Shown piece by piece: positions 33,897 through 43,125 of a stretch of DNA of 64,000 bases. Source of the stretch: Belnapia mucosa. GTDB lineage: Bacteria; Pseudomonadota; Alphaproteobacteria; Acetobacterales; Acetobacteraceae. Below the pieces are notes generated by a model. That model ran no database searches. It was given only the letters and a program-made list of their open reading frames with translations, and was not told the DNA's origin. The stretch is from assembly GCF_016775475.1 (NCBI RefSeq), contig NZ_JAEUXJ010000003.1:186001-250000 (forward strand), given 5' to 3'. Each line of letters opens with the position of its first letter. The first letter of the stretch is position 1. The position numbers and the translations under genes are program-made.

Positions 33897-36800
33897 GCCC
33901 GCACCGCCGCACCGCCGGCCGCGCCCTGGGCGGCGATTTCCGCCCGGCGGATATGCCGCGGCTTGCCGAAGAGGTCGATCATGGCCGGGAACACCACCAG
34001 GATGAACAGCGGGACGAGGCCGATGCCGCCCACCACCACCAGGGCGAGCGGCTTCTGCACATCGGCGCCGATGCCGGTCGCCAGCGCCATGGGCAGGAGG
34101 CCGGTGAAGCTGGCGAAGCAGGTCATGAAGACCGGCCGCATGCGGTCCCGCCCCGCCTGGTCGAGCGCCATGCGCCAGGGCATCCCCTCCAGCCGGAGAT
34201 GGTTGAAATGGGAGAGCATGATGATGCCTTCCATCACGGTGATGCCGAAGAGCGCGAGGAAGCCGATGGCGGCGGGGACGCTGAAATTCAGCCCGGCCAC
34301 GGCGAGTGCCGCGATGCCGCCGGTGATCGACATCGGCACGATTCCGAAGACCAGCAGCGTCTCGCGCAGCGTGTTGAACTGGACGTAGAGCAGCACGAGG
34401 ATCAGCGCGAGCGCCGCCGGCACCACCACCAGCAGCCGGCCGATCGCCTCCTGCAGGTTGCGGAATTCGCCGAGCCAGTCGAGCCGGTAGCCGGGCGGCA
34501 GCTGCACCCGCGCCGCCACCAGCTCCTGCGCCTCGGCCACCGTGCTGGCGGGGTCGCGGCCGCGGACCGAGAAGCGGATCGGCACGTAGCGGGAGGCATC
34601 CTCGCGGTAGATATAGGAGACGCCGGAGACGAGCTGGATCGCCGCCACATCGGCCAGCGTCGCGCCGCGCGGGCCGCCCACGGGGATGCGGCTGATCGCC
34701 TCCAGGCTGTCGCGGTAGGGCGCGTCGAGCCGCACCACGATCGGGAAATTGCGGTCGCCGCCCGGCTCGTAGAGCCGCCCGGCCTCCCGCCCGCCGATCG
34801 CGGCCTGCACCACCTCGTTCACGTCGTCGATCGCCAGGCCGTAGCGGGCGGCGCGCGCCCGGTCGATCTGCACCGCAACCGTCGGCTGGCCGAGGCTGCG
34901 GAAGACGGCGAGGTCGGCGACGCCCGGGACGCCGGCCATCACCTGGCGGATCTCCTCCGCCTTGCGGGCGATGATGTCGAGCTCGGGCCCGTAGACCTTC
35001 ACCGCATTGGCGCCCTTCACGCCCGAGGCCGCTTCCTGGACGTTGTCGCTGATCGCCTGGGAATAGCTGAACTCGACGCCGACGAATTGGCTGGCGAGCC
35101 GGTGCTGCATGGCCTGCACCAGCCCGTCGCGGTGCGGGGCGGTGGTCCATTGCTGCGGCGGCTTCAGGGGAAGGAAGAACTCGGCGTTGAAGAAGCCGGC
35201 GCTGTCCGTGCCGTCATCCGGTCGGCCCTGCTGCGAGGTGGCGGTGATCACCTCGGGGAATTCCAGCAGCGTCCGGCGGATGCGGTTCACCGTGGCATTG
35301 CCTTCCTCGAGGCTGATCGTCCCCGGCATGGAGGCGCGGACCCAGAGATTGCCCTCCTCCAGCGTGGGGAGGAATTCGGCGCCGAGATGGGACATCAGCA
35401 GGATCGAGGCGGCGAAGAGGCCGGCGGCGAGCATCAGGCAGAGCGCCCGGGCCCGCATCGCCGCGGCATAGAGCCGTTCATGCCCCCAGCGCAGGATGCG
35501 CACCAGCGGCGTGTCGCGTTCCCGGCTGTCCTCGCGCAGCAGGGCGGCGGCCAGCGCGGGGGTGATGGTGAAGGTCGCCAGCAGCGCGCCGATGATCGCA
35601 TAGGCATAGGTCTTCGACATCGGGCCGAAGATCCGGCCCTCGATCCCGCCGAGGGTGAAGAGCGGGATGAAGGCGGCGATGATGATGAGCGCCGAGAAGA
35701 AGATCGCCTTGTCCACCTCGCCGGCCGCGCGCAGCACGGTCAGCGAAAGGCCCGAGAGCTCCTTCGAGCCGGAGGGGGCGATGTAGCGATGCGCCGGATT
35801 CCGGGCGAGTCCCAGATGCCGGTAGATGTTCTCCACCATGATGACGGTGGCATCGACCAGCAGGCCGAAATCGAGCGCGCCGAGGCTGAGCAGGTTGGCG
35901 CTCTCGCCGCGGGCCATCATCAGCAGGATGGCGAAGAGGAAGGCGAAGGGGACGGTCGCCGCCACCACCAGGGCGCCGCGGAAGTCGCCGAGGAAGAGCC
36001 ACTGGATGATGAGGATGAGGGCCACGCCCTCGATGATGTTGTTGACCACCGTCCTGGTGGTGATCTTCACGAGATCCTCGCGGTCATAGACCGTGACGAT
36101 CTTCACCCCCGGCGGCAGGACGCCGCCGGCATTGATCCGCGCCACCTCCTGCTGCACGCCGCGGATGGTCGGCAGGGTCTGCTCGCCGCGGCGCATCAGC
36201 ACGGTGGCCAGCACCACGTCGTCATCGCCCTCCTGCCCGGCGATGCCGAGCCGGGGCTGGTTGCCGATCTCGATGGTGGCGACATCGCCGAGCAGGACGG
36301 GCACGCCGCCCTCGGCCGAGACGACGACATTGCGGATATCGTCCAGTCCGCGGATCAGGCCGATGCCCTGCACCACGGCGGCCTGCGGGCCGATGCGGAT
36401 GGTCCCGGCGCCGACGGTCGCATTGCCGGCCCGGACCGCCTGGATCACCTGCGGCAGGGTGAGGCCCATGGCGGCGATCCGCCGCAGATCGACCACGACA
36501 TTGTAGCTCTTGGTCAAGCCGCCGAAGGAGGTGACATCCACCACGCCGGGCACGCGCTTGAAGCGGCGGTCGAGCACCCATTCCTGGATGGTCTTGAGAT
36601 CGGCGAGGGAATAGCCGGGCGGCCCGACCAGGCGGTAGCGCATGATCTCGCCGATCGGGCTCAGCGGGCTGATCTGCGGCTGCACGCCCTGCGGCAGGCC
36701 ATCGAGCTGGCCCAACCGGTTCAGCACCTGCTGCAGCGCCTGGTCATAGGTGTAGTTGAAGTTGAACTGCACCCGGACATCGGACAGGCCGAAGAGGCTG

Positions 36801-37051
36801 GTGGAGCGGACCGAGGTGAGGTTGGGCAGCCCGGCCATCGCCACCTCGACCGGGATCGAGACATAGCGCTCGATCTCCTCGGCCGACTGGCCGGGATTCT
36901 GGGTGATGATGACGACCTGGGGCGGGACCGGGTCGGGATAGGCCTCGATGTTCAGCCTGGTGAAGGCGATCAGGCCGACCACGATGAAGGTGAAGAACAG
37001 CAGGATCACCAGCGGCCGACGCTGGAGCGAGAAGGCGACGATCTGGCGCAT
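33893..37051 (-). CDS. Heavy-metal efflux RND permease, CusA/CzcA family
   Basis: 1052-residue inner-membrane pump, normal length for the family. In the fourth transmembrane region, ALDFGLLVDATVIMVEN carries the Asp-Asp-Glu set (equivalent to D402, D408, E415 of CzcA) that is required for proton/metal transport in heavy-metal RND pumps. Other typical stretches are YPDPVPPQVVIITQNPGQSAEEIERYVSIPVE and GAEFLPTLEEGNLWVRASMPGTISLEEG. It exports a divalent or monovalent metal from periplasm or cytosol; the metal is not readable. It is flanked by the fusion and outer-membrane genes. Confidence 0.96.
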   Translation of the reverse strand: MRQIVAFSLQRRPLVILLFFTFIVVGLIAFTRLNIEAYPDPVPPQVVIITQNPGQSAEEIERYVSIPVEVAMAGLPNLTSVRSTSLFGLSDVRVQFNFNYTYDQALQQVLNRLGQLDGLPQGVQPQISPLSPIGEIMRYRLVGPPGYSLADLKTIQEWVLDRRFKRVPGVVDVTSFGGLTKSYNVVVDLRRIAAMGLTLPQVIQAVRAGNATVGAGTIRIGPQAAVVQGIGLIRGLDDIRNVVVSAEGGVPVLLGDVATIEIGNQPRLGIAGQEGDDDVVLATVLMRRGEQTLPTIRGVQQEVARINAGGVLPPGVKIVTVYDREDLVKITTRTVVNNIIEGVALILIIQWLFLGDFRGALVVAATVPFAFLFAILLMMARGESANLLSLGALDFGLLVDATVIMVENIYRHLGLARNPAHRYIAPSGSKELSGLSLTVLRAAGEVDKAIFFSALIIIAAFIPLFTLGGIEGRIFGPMSKTYAYAIIGALLATFTITPALAAALLREDSRERDTPLVRILRWGHERLYAAAMRARALCLMLAAGLFAASILLMSHLGAEFLPTLEEGNLWVRASMPGTISLEEGNATVNRIRRTLLEFPEVITATSQQGRPDDGTDSAGFFNAEFFLPLKPPQQWTTAPHRDGLVQAMQHRLASQFVGVEFSYSQAISDNVQEAASGVKGANAVKVYGPELDIIARKAEEIRQVMAGVPGVADLAVFRSLGQPTVAVQIDRARAARYGLAIDDVNEVVQAAIGGREAGRLYEPGGDRNFPIVVRLDAPYRDSLEAISRIPVGGPRGATLADVAAIQLVSGVSYIYREDASRYVPIRFSVRGRDPASTVAEAQELVAARVQLPPGYRLDWLGEFRNLQEAIGRLLVVVPAALALILVLLYVQFNTLRETLLVFGIVPMSITGGIAALAVAGLNFSVPAAIGFLALFGITVMEGIIMLSHFNHLRLEGMPWRMALDQAGRDRMRPVFMTCFASFTGLLPMALATGIGADVQKPLALVVVGGIGLVPLFILVVFPAMIDLFGKPRHIRRAEIAAQGAAGGAAVRA

Positions 37052-37131
37052 CGTGAGGAGTTCCGACCTTACCGGGCAGTCTCGTTGCTATTCTGCCCGG
37101 ACGGGCCGGGTTCGGCCACTGTCCCGACGGG

Positions 37132-38502
37132 TCAGTCGATCCGCGCCGCGCGGTCGATGAAGAGGGCGCCGCCGGTGACGACCCGGTCGCCCGGCTTCAT
37201 CCCGTCCAGCACTTCCACCATGTCGCCGGCCCGGATGCCGGTCTTGATCCGCCGCAGCATGAAGCGGTTGTCATCCAGCGCCAGCCAGACGCTCGCCTCG
37301 GAGCCGCGATAGATGATGGCGTTCACGGGGACGCCCACGGCCTCCTGGCCCTCGCCGACCGAGATGCGGAAGGTGGCGAACATCTCCGGCTTCAGCAGCC
37401 GGTCGGGATCCTGCACCTCGGCGCGGACGGTCAGGCGGCGGGTGGTGGGGTCGAGACCGGCGCCGACGGTGGCGATCCTGGCATCGAAGGTCCGGCCCGG
37501 CAGAGCGCCGACGCTCACCTCGACCGGCTGGCCGACCTGCACGAGCGGCGCGTCCAGCTCCCGCACCGCGGCGACGAGCCACATGGTGGACAGGTCGGCG
37601 ATGGTGAAGACCGGGTCGGAAGCGCCGGTCGAGAGCCACTGGCCGGGGCCGACGCGGCGCTGGACCACGGTGCCGCCGATCGGCGCCGTCACCGGCACCA
37701 CGGCATTCACCATGCGGGTCTGCTCGATCCTGGCGATGTCCTCCGCCGAGCGGCCGAGCACGCGCAGCTTGTCGCGGGCGGCGGAGAGCGTCGCCTCGGC
37801 ACTGCGGAGGTCGGCGGCGGCGTTCATGGCGGCGGTGCGGGCCTGCTCCACATCGCGCTGCGAGGCGGCGCGGGCGCCGAACAGGCTGTTCTGCCGCGCT
37901 TCCTCGCGCCGCGCCTGGTCGAGCGTCGCGCGGGACTTGTTGGCGCCATCGGCCGCCGAGAGCAGGTCATTGGCGGCACCGGCGAGATCGGTGGTCTCGA
38001 TCTCGAACAGGGTGTCGCCGGCCTTCACCTGGTCGCCCATGCGGACCATGGTGCGGATGACGCGGCCATTATAGGGGGAGAAGACCGGGGTGGAGTGGTC
38101 CTCGTTATAGGCGATGCGGCCCTCGGCCACCCGCTCGGCGCGGAAGGAGCGGGACTGCATCTCCTCGATCCGCAGCGCCCGCATCTCGGTGTCGGAGAGG
38201 CGGAACTCGCCCCCGGAGAGGGGTTCGGTGACGCTGGCGGCGGGTGAGGTCGGGATCGCCTTCGCCGCTTCCTGGCGTTGTTCGTAGAAGTAATACCCGG
38301 CCCCGCCGGCCGCGGCGAGCAGCAGCAGGGCGATGATCGGGCCGCGCCGGCGCCGCGGCGCGGGGGCTTCCGGCGCCGCCTCGGCCGGTGCCGCGCCGTG
38401 AGCCGGGGGCGACAGGACCGAGACCGTGGGCGAGGTCAAGCCTTCCGCCGGACCGGCATGGCGCTCTTTCCCCGTGATGGGCGGAAGGTGTGTGGCGTTC
38501 AT
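37132..38502 (-). CDS. RND efflux membrane-fusion protein (CzcB/CusB-like)
   Basis: 456-residue periplasmic adaptor, anchored by a helix ([26 protein letters not shown]) after a basic, proline-rich N-terminus. It has the lipoyl-like segment FSPYNGRVIRTMVRMGDQVKAGDTLFEIETTDL, a coiled-coil hairpin (ARREEARQNSLFGARAASQRDVEQART) and C-terminal beta-barrel regions. The start is ATG 38502. The first gene of the pump operon, 80 bases before the RND gene. Confidence 0.94.
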   Translation of the reverse strand: MNATHLPPITGKERHAGPAEGLTSPTVSVLSPPAHGAAPAEAAPEAPAPRRRRGPIIALLLLAAAGGAGYYFYEQRQEAAKAIPTSPAASVTEPLSGGEFRLSDTEMRALRIEEMQSRSFRAERVAEGRIAYNEDHSTPVFSPYNGRVIRTMVRMGDQVKAGDTLFEIETTDLAGAANDLLSAADGANKSRATLDQARREEARQNSLFGARAASQRDVEQARTAAMNAAADLRSAEATLSAARDKLRVLGRSAEDIARIEQTRMVNAVVPVTAPIGGTVVQRRVGPGQWLSTGASDPVFTIADLSTMWLVAAVRELDAPLVQVGQPVEVSVGALPGRTFDARIATVGAGLDPTTRRLTVRAEVQDPDRLLKPEMFATFRISVGEGQEAVGVPVNAIIYRGSEASVWLALDDNRFMLRRIKTGIRAGDMVEVLDGMKPGDRVVTGGALFIDRAARID

Positions 38503-38546
38503 GCTGGTTCCGGACAGACCACGGGAAGCGCGTTGAAGTCCAGGGT

Positions 38547-38671
38547 GCATCCTGGGTCAAACGCATCCTGGACCCCCGGGACTTACCTGCAACATGCACG
38601 AAACCTGAAAGCTGGGAAATCTATTTTCCCAGCCGGTGTCTCACGCGGTGGCGGGGTTCACGGCATCCTGG
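38547..38671. promoter_or_regulatory. GCATCCTGG repeats and hairpin upstream of metal efflux operon
   Basis: GCATCCTGG occurs at 38547-38555, 38563-38571 and 38663-38671. The first two are 16 bases apart and surround TTGACC on the left strand, which could be a -35 box for the efflux operon. A separate perfect hairpin GCTGGGAAA/TTTCCCAGC lies at 38611-38633, downstream of the ThDP gene stop, and may be its terminator. The repeats could be an operator for a metal regulator, but none is encoded nearby. Confidence 0.35.
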
Positions 38672-38674
38672 CGC

Positions 38675-40213
38675 CTAGATCAACAGTTCGATCAGGAATG
38701 GGCCGGGGCGGGAGAAGCTCTGCGCCATCAGATCGCTCAGCGTCTCAAGATTGTTCGCCTGCGCCGCCTCGACGCCGAGGCTGTTGGCCAGCTGGACCCA
38801 GCCGATATCGGGATTGCCGAGATCGAGCATGTCCATCGCCGTCCGCCCCGGATTGGCGCCGACATTGCGGTATTCGCCGAGCAGGATCTGGTATTTCCGG
38901 TTCGACAGCAGGATGGTCGTCACCGGCAGCCGCTCCCGCGCCTGGGTCCAGAGGCCCTGGACGGTGTACATGGCGCTTCCATCGGCCTGCAGGCCGATCA
39001 CCCGCCGACCACCGCCCGCCAAGCCGGCGCCGACCGCGACCGGGATGCCGTAGCCGATGGCGCCGCCGCAATTCTGCAGCCAGTCATGCGCCGGGGCGGC
39101 CACCGTCTCGGGGAAGAAGCCGCGGCCATAGGTGACCGATTCATCCACGACGATGGAATGCTCGGGCATCAGCGCAGCGACGGCGCGGGCCAGGCCCTCG
39201 GGGCTCAGCGCGCCGCGCGGCGCCTCCGGCCGCGGGCCGGCGGAGGGGATGGGCGCGGCGGGGGCGCCGAGCTCATCGGCCAGCGCCGCCAGCGCTGCCT
39301 CGGCATCCTGCTCGTAGCGGGTCAGGAGATGGACGGCGGCATCGGCGGGGTAGAGCCGGCTCGGCTTGCCGGGATAGCCGAAGAAGCCGATCGGCTCCTT
39401 GGCATTGACCAGCACCAGCTGCTGCACATCGGCCAGTGCCGCCAGGGCCTGGTCGACCACATAGGGCACGCGGTCGAGCGGCAGGCGACCCTGGCCGCGC
39501 TGGGTGCGGGCATTGGAACCCTCGGCCAGCAGCCGGCAGCCGGTGGCGGCGGCGATGCGATGGGCCTGGCGCTGGGCGCCCTCCTTCAGAGCGAGGCCGC
39601 CGAGCAGCAGCATCACCCCCTTCTTCTCCCGCAGCAGCCGCGCCACGGCGCGCACCGCATGCGGGTCGGCCTGCGGGGCGGCGGGCACCGGCAGGGCCGG
39701 GGCGACCACGCCGCCCTCGTTCCAGGAACTGTCGGAGGGCAGGATCAGGGTCGCGATCTGGCCGGGCGAGGTGCGGGCGGCCTGGATGGCGACGGCGGCA
39801 TCGGCGCCCACTTCCTCCGACCGGGTCGAGGTGCGGGTCCAGGCGGAGACGCCCCGGGCCCAGCCTTCCGTATCGGCGGTCAGCGGGGCATCGAAGGGGC
39901 GGTGATAGACCGCCTGGTCGCCGACGATGTTGACGATGCCGGAGCGGGCCCGGCGGGCATCGTGCAGCCCGGCCAAGCCGTTGGCGAGGCCGGGGCCGCA
40001 ATGCAGCAGGGTGCAGGCCGGCGTCTCGGCGATCCGCCAATAGCCATCGGCGGCGCCGGTGACGATGTTCTCCTGCAGGCCGAGCACGCAGCGCATGCCG
40101 GGAATCCGGTCCAGCGCCGCCACGAAATGCATCTCGCTGGTGCCGGGGTTGGAGAAGCAGACATCTACCCCACCCCCGAGCAGGGTGTTCACCAGACTTT
40201 CGGCTCCGTTCAC
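38675..40213 (-). CDS. Thiamine diphosphate enzyme, acetolactate synthase-like
   Basis: 512-residue ThDP-dependent enzyme. GLQENIVTGAADGYWR places the catalytic Glu48. The cofactor region reads LQADGSAMYTVQGLWTQA...LLSNRKYQIL, with Ala replacing the first Gly of the usual GDGS. GTG 40213 is chosen because AGGA lies eight bases upstream and a typical start (NGAESLVNTLLGGGVDVCFSNPGTSEMHF) follows. It resembles annotated acetolactate synthase large subunits not involved in branched-chain synthesis, or benzoylformate-decarboxylase-like enzymes. Divergent from the SsuA/THI5-type receptor gene. The real substrate is unknown. Confidence 0.85.
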   Translation of the reverse strand: MNGAESLVNTLLGGGVDVCFSNPGTSEMHFVAALDRIPGMRCVLGLQENIVTGAADGYWRIAETPACTLLHCGPGLANGLAGLHDARRARSGIVNIVGDQAVYHRPFDAPLTADTEGWARGVSAWTRTSTRSEEVGADAAVAIQAARTSPGQIATLILPSDSSWNEGGVVAPALPVPAAPQADPHAVRAVARLLREKKGVMLLLGGLALKEGAQRQAHRIAAATGCRLLAEGSNARTQRGQGRLPLDRVPYVVDQALAALADVQQLVLVNAKEPIGFFGYPGKPSRLYPADAAVHLLTRYEQDAEAALAALADELGAPAAPIPSAGPRPEAPRGALSPEGLARAVAALMPEHSIVVDESVTYGRGFFPETVAAPAHDWLQNCGGAIGYGIPVAVGAGLAGGGRRVIGLQADGSAMYTVQGLWTQARERLPVTTILLSNRKYQILLGEYRNVGANPGRTAMDMLDLGNPDIGWVQLANSLGVEAAQANNLETLSDLMAQSFSRPGPFLIELLI

Positions 40214-40321
40214 GGCGTGGTCCTTCCCTATGCGCGGGACGCAAGGTGCGCGGCCTGGGCGCGGTGGGCAAGATGGGGCGACGCATGGCATTCTGCCCGC
40301 CGAACGAGGGAGACAGGCGCC

Positions 40322-41350
40322 ATGACCGCACATCGCTTCATCGTCTCGCGCCGCGCCGCGCTGGGCCTCGCCGCCGGGCCGCTGCTGCTGCCGGCCGGGG
40401 AGGTCCGGGCCCAGCCGCGGCTCGACCGGGTGAGCTTCGTGACCAATTGGCGCGCCCAGGCCGAGCATGGCGGCTTCTACCAGGCCCAGGCGGCCGGGCT
40501 CTATCGGGCCGCGGGGCTGGAGGTGGAGCTGCGCTCGGGCGGGCCGCAGGTGAACCCCGCCCAGCTGCTGATCGGCGGGCGGGTCGACATGGCGATGGGC
40601 AACGGGCTCGGCGCGCTGGGCTTCGTGCGGGAGGGCATCCCCTTCCTCTGCATCGCCGCCATCTTCCAGAAGGACCCGGTGGTGCTGATCGGCCATCCCG
40701 GCCAGGGCATCACCGGCTTCGAATCGCTGAAGGGAAGGCCGGTGCTGATCAGCGCCGAGCCGCGGGTGACATGGTGGCCCTATATCCGCCAGCGCTACGG
40801 GCTGAGCGACGAGCAGGTGCGGCCCTATACCTTCAGCCTGGCGCCCTTCCTGGCCGACAGGCGGGTGGTGCAGCAGGGCTATCTGGGGAGCGAGCCCTTC
40901 TCGATCCGCCAACAAGGCGTGGATCCGGTGGTGCTGCTGGTCCATGACAGCGGCTTCCAGGATTACGGCACCACCATCCATATCGGCGCCAGGACCCTGG
41001 CCGAAAAGCGGGAGGTGGCGCAGCGCTTCGTCGATGCGAGCCTGACGGGCTGGGACCAGTATCTGAAGGGCAAGGCCGGCGGCTTCGACACGGATGGCGC
41101 CAACCGGCTGATCCGCCAGCAGAACCCCGATATGGGCGAGGAGCTGATCGCCTATGGCACGCGGATGATGAACGAGAACGGCATTGTCCGGTCGGGCGAT
41201 GCGGCGTCCGCGGGCATCGGCGCCATGACGGAGGCGCGCTGGGCGGCGCTGCACGCCGCCGCGGCCGAGGTGGGGCTGATGGCGCGCGATCTGGACTGGC
41301 GCCGGGCCTTCGACCTCTCGCTGGTCAACAAGGGGATCGGGCGGGCCTGA
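40322..41350 (+). CDS. NMT1/THI5-like ABC transporter substrate-binding protein
   Basis: 342-residue periplasmic receptor with a Tat-like signal (VSRRAALGLAAGPLLLPAGEVRA). VSFVTNWRAQAEHGGFYQAQAAGLYRAAGLEVEL and the SAEPRVTWWPYIRQRYGL segment match the THI5/NMT1 group, which binds pyrimidine precursors, sulfonates or nitriles. GGGAG lies before the ATG. Its partner permease and ATPase genes are not in the window. Divergent from the ThDP gene. Confidence 0.88.
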   Translation: MTAHRFIVSRRAALGLAAGPLLLPAGEVRAQPRLDRVSFVTNWRAQAEHGGFYQAQAAGLYRAAGLEVELRSGGPQVNPAQLLIGGRVDMAMGNGLGALGFVREGIPFLCIAAIFQKDPVVLIGHPGQGITGFESLKGRPVLISAEPRVTWWPYIRQRYGLSDEQVRPYTFSLAPFLADRRVVQQGYLGSEPFSIRQQGVDPVVLLVHDSGFQDYGTTIHIGARTLAEKREVAQRFVDASLTGWDQYLKGKAGGFDTDGANRLIRQQNPDMGEELIAYGTRMMNENGIVRSGDAASAGIGAMTEARWAALHAAAAEVGLMARDLDWRRAFDLSLVNKGIGRA

Positions 41351-41374
41351 GGCCCCGCCCCCAAGGTCCTGCCC

Positions 41375-43024
41375 TCAGGCCAGCGCCTTGGCCACCCGGT
41401 CGAGCAGCTTCACATCGACCTCGTTCTCGGCGGCGATGCCGGCGATGGCCGCCCGGGCCTCGTCCCGGCAGCCGAGGGCGATCAGGACCTGGGAGAGGTA
41501 GATCCGCATGCGCGAGGATGCCGGGTCGGAGGCCACCGCCTGTTCCAGATATTGCCGCGCGGCGGGCAGGTTGCCGCGGTCGAGGTGCCAGCGGCCGATC
41601 GTCGCATAGGCGGTGCCGGTCCGGCTCGGCTGCGCCTGGGTCCAGCGGTAGAGGATGCCGACTGCCGTCTCCTCCTTGCCGGTCGCGCAGGCGGCCTGGA
41701 GCATCGTGCTCCAGATCGAGGAGGTGCGCTTCCGCGGGTCGCCGACGCCCTCCAGCATGGTGACCGCCTCGGCCGGGCGGCCGAGCGCGATGAGGAGGTT
41801 GGCGCGCTGCAGGCCGAGGCGCTGCTGCTGGGCCTCATCCTCCGGCGCTGCCTCCAGCAGGGCCAGCGCCTCCTCCTCCTGCCCGGTCGAGGCGAGGAAG
41901 CCGGCATGCTCCAGGGCGAAGGCCGCCGAGCGGGCGGAGAGCGCGCCGTATTCGGCGAAGAAGGCCTCGGCCCGCTCGCCGCCCTCGACCCGCCGGGCGA
42001 TGGCACGCTCGATCACCACCGAGAGGTCGCCGGTGGCGACCTGTTCGCGCAGCGCCGCCTCGTCATCGGTCTCGCCGACGAAGGCGCGCAGCATGCGGCC
42101 GACATTCACCGCCACCAGCTCCGGCCGGACATGGACGAGGTCGTCCTCCCAGGCGGTCTTGCGGTCGCTGAGGGTCACCGATTCGAAGCTGGGGTAGTAG
42201 GTGACGAAGTCGTGCCGGGCGCAGATCGTCTCGGCCGCGGCGCGCAGCACCGATTTGGAATAGGCATTGGCGACCATCACGTCCTGCGGCCGGTGGGTCG
42301 CGGCCATCGGCACGGGCGAGACGGTGAGCATCACCCGGATCTCCGGATTGCCCCTCTCCCGCACCAGCAGCAGCGCGTCCTCCAGGTAGCGATAGACCTC
42401 CTCGAAGGAGAGGACATGCAGCCGGAAGCGCTCCGGCTCCGCCCGGACCAGGCCGGGCAGCGGCGCGACATTGAGGTAGCTGCCGGTCTTCGTATCGAAC
42501 CAGACCTCGACCAGGCCGAGGGTGACGATCATCACCCGGCACTCCGCCACCTTGCGATAGGCGGCGGTGATGGCCTGGCGGCGGCGCAGCGCCTCCTCCC
42601 AGCCGCCAGGGCGGATCGACTGGATCAGGTGCAGGTCGGCGAAGCGGCCCGGCTGCACCTGGAGGATGTTCTCCTCCGGCACGAAGGGCTTGGCGCCCAA
42701 AGCCCAGGCGAATTCGTTGTAGATCGAGGGGGTGCCGAAATTATTCACCAGGCCGGGGTCGAGGGTGACGAATTCCGGCTGCTGGAACAGCTCCCGCATC
42801 GGCACGCGGAAGCCGCGGCGCATCAGCTCCGCCTCGACATTGCGGGCGAAGCAGGAGCCGACGGTGAAGATCGCCTCGCCCGGCTCCAGCCGGAAGGGCA
42901 CGTCGAAGCCGGGCTTCGCCACCGGCTCCAGCCGATTGCCGCTCGAACGCGTGCCCCAGCCGGAGAAGGGGTTGGCTTTGCGGGTGGCGGCGGCATCGGC
43001 CGCGGACATGTCGCTCAGAGGCAC
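41375..43024 (-). CDS. GSCFA domain protein with TPR-like C-terminus
   Basis: 549 residues. FTVGSCFARNVEAELMRRGFRVP holds the GSCFA signature (Gly-Ser-Cys-Phe-Ala) and begins a GDSL-related hydrolase domain reaching roughly residue 300, including VIVTLGLVEVWFDTKTG and LTVSPVPMAATHRPQDV. From about 340, helical repeats (ALLEAAPEDEAQQQRLGLQRANLL, AVTMLEGVGDPRK, LDRGNLPAARQYLEQAVASDPASSRMRIYLSQVL) look like TPRs. The start GTG 43024 has GAGGAG upstream. GSCFA proteins are linked to surface-polysaccharide acyl transfer or release by context in other genomes; the role here is unknown. Confidence 0.85.
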   Translation of the reverse strand: MPLSDMSAADAAATRKANPFSGWGTRSSGNRLEPVAKPGFDVPFRLEPGEAIFTVGSCFARNVEAELMRRGFRVPMRELFQQPEFVTLDPGLVNNFGTPSIYNEFAWALGAKPFVPEENILQVQPGRFADLHLIQSIRPGGWEEALRRRQAITAAYRKVAECRVMIVTLGLVEVWFDTKTGSYLNVAPLPGLVRAEPERFRLHVLSFEEVYRYLEDALLLVRERGNPEIRVMLTVSPVPMAATHRPQDVMVANAYSKSVLRAAAETICARHDFVTYYPSFESVTLSDRKTAWEDDLVHVRPELVAVNVGRMLRAFVGETDDEAALREQVATGDLSVVIERAIARRVEGGERAEAFFAEYGALSARSAAFALEHAGFLASTGQEEEALALLEAAPEDEAQQQRLGLQRANLLIALGRPAEAVTMLEGVGDPRKRTSSIWSTMLQAACATGKEETAVGILYRWTQAQPSRTGTAYATIGRWHLDRGNLPAARQYLEQAVASDPASSRMRIYLSQVLIALGCRDEARAAIAGIAAENEVDVKLLDRVAKALA

Positions 43025-43125
43025 GGGCTACTCCTCGGCCGGGTCCCTGGGCACCGGCCTCACGAATAGGAGAAATACAATAATATGCGCCCGGATGGCA
43101 CCGGAAAGGCGCCTCCCCGCCCCCC

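Noticed and set aside
33953..37312. Very long open frame (over 1100 codons) on the plus strand opposite the RND pump gene
   Set aside because: Its translation is His/Asp/Arg-rich low-complexity sequence mirroring the codon bias of the opposite strand. The RND protein on the minus strand has clear family motifs.
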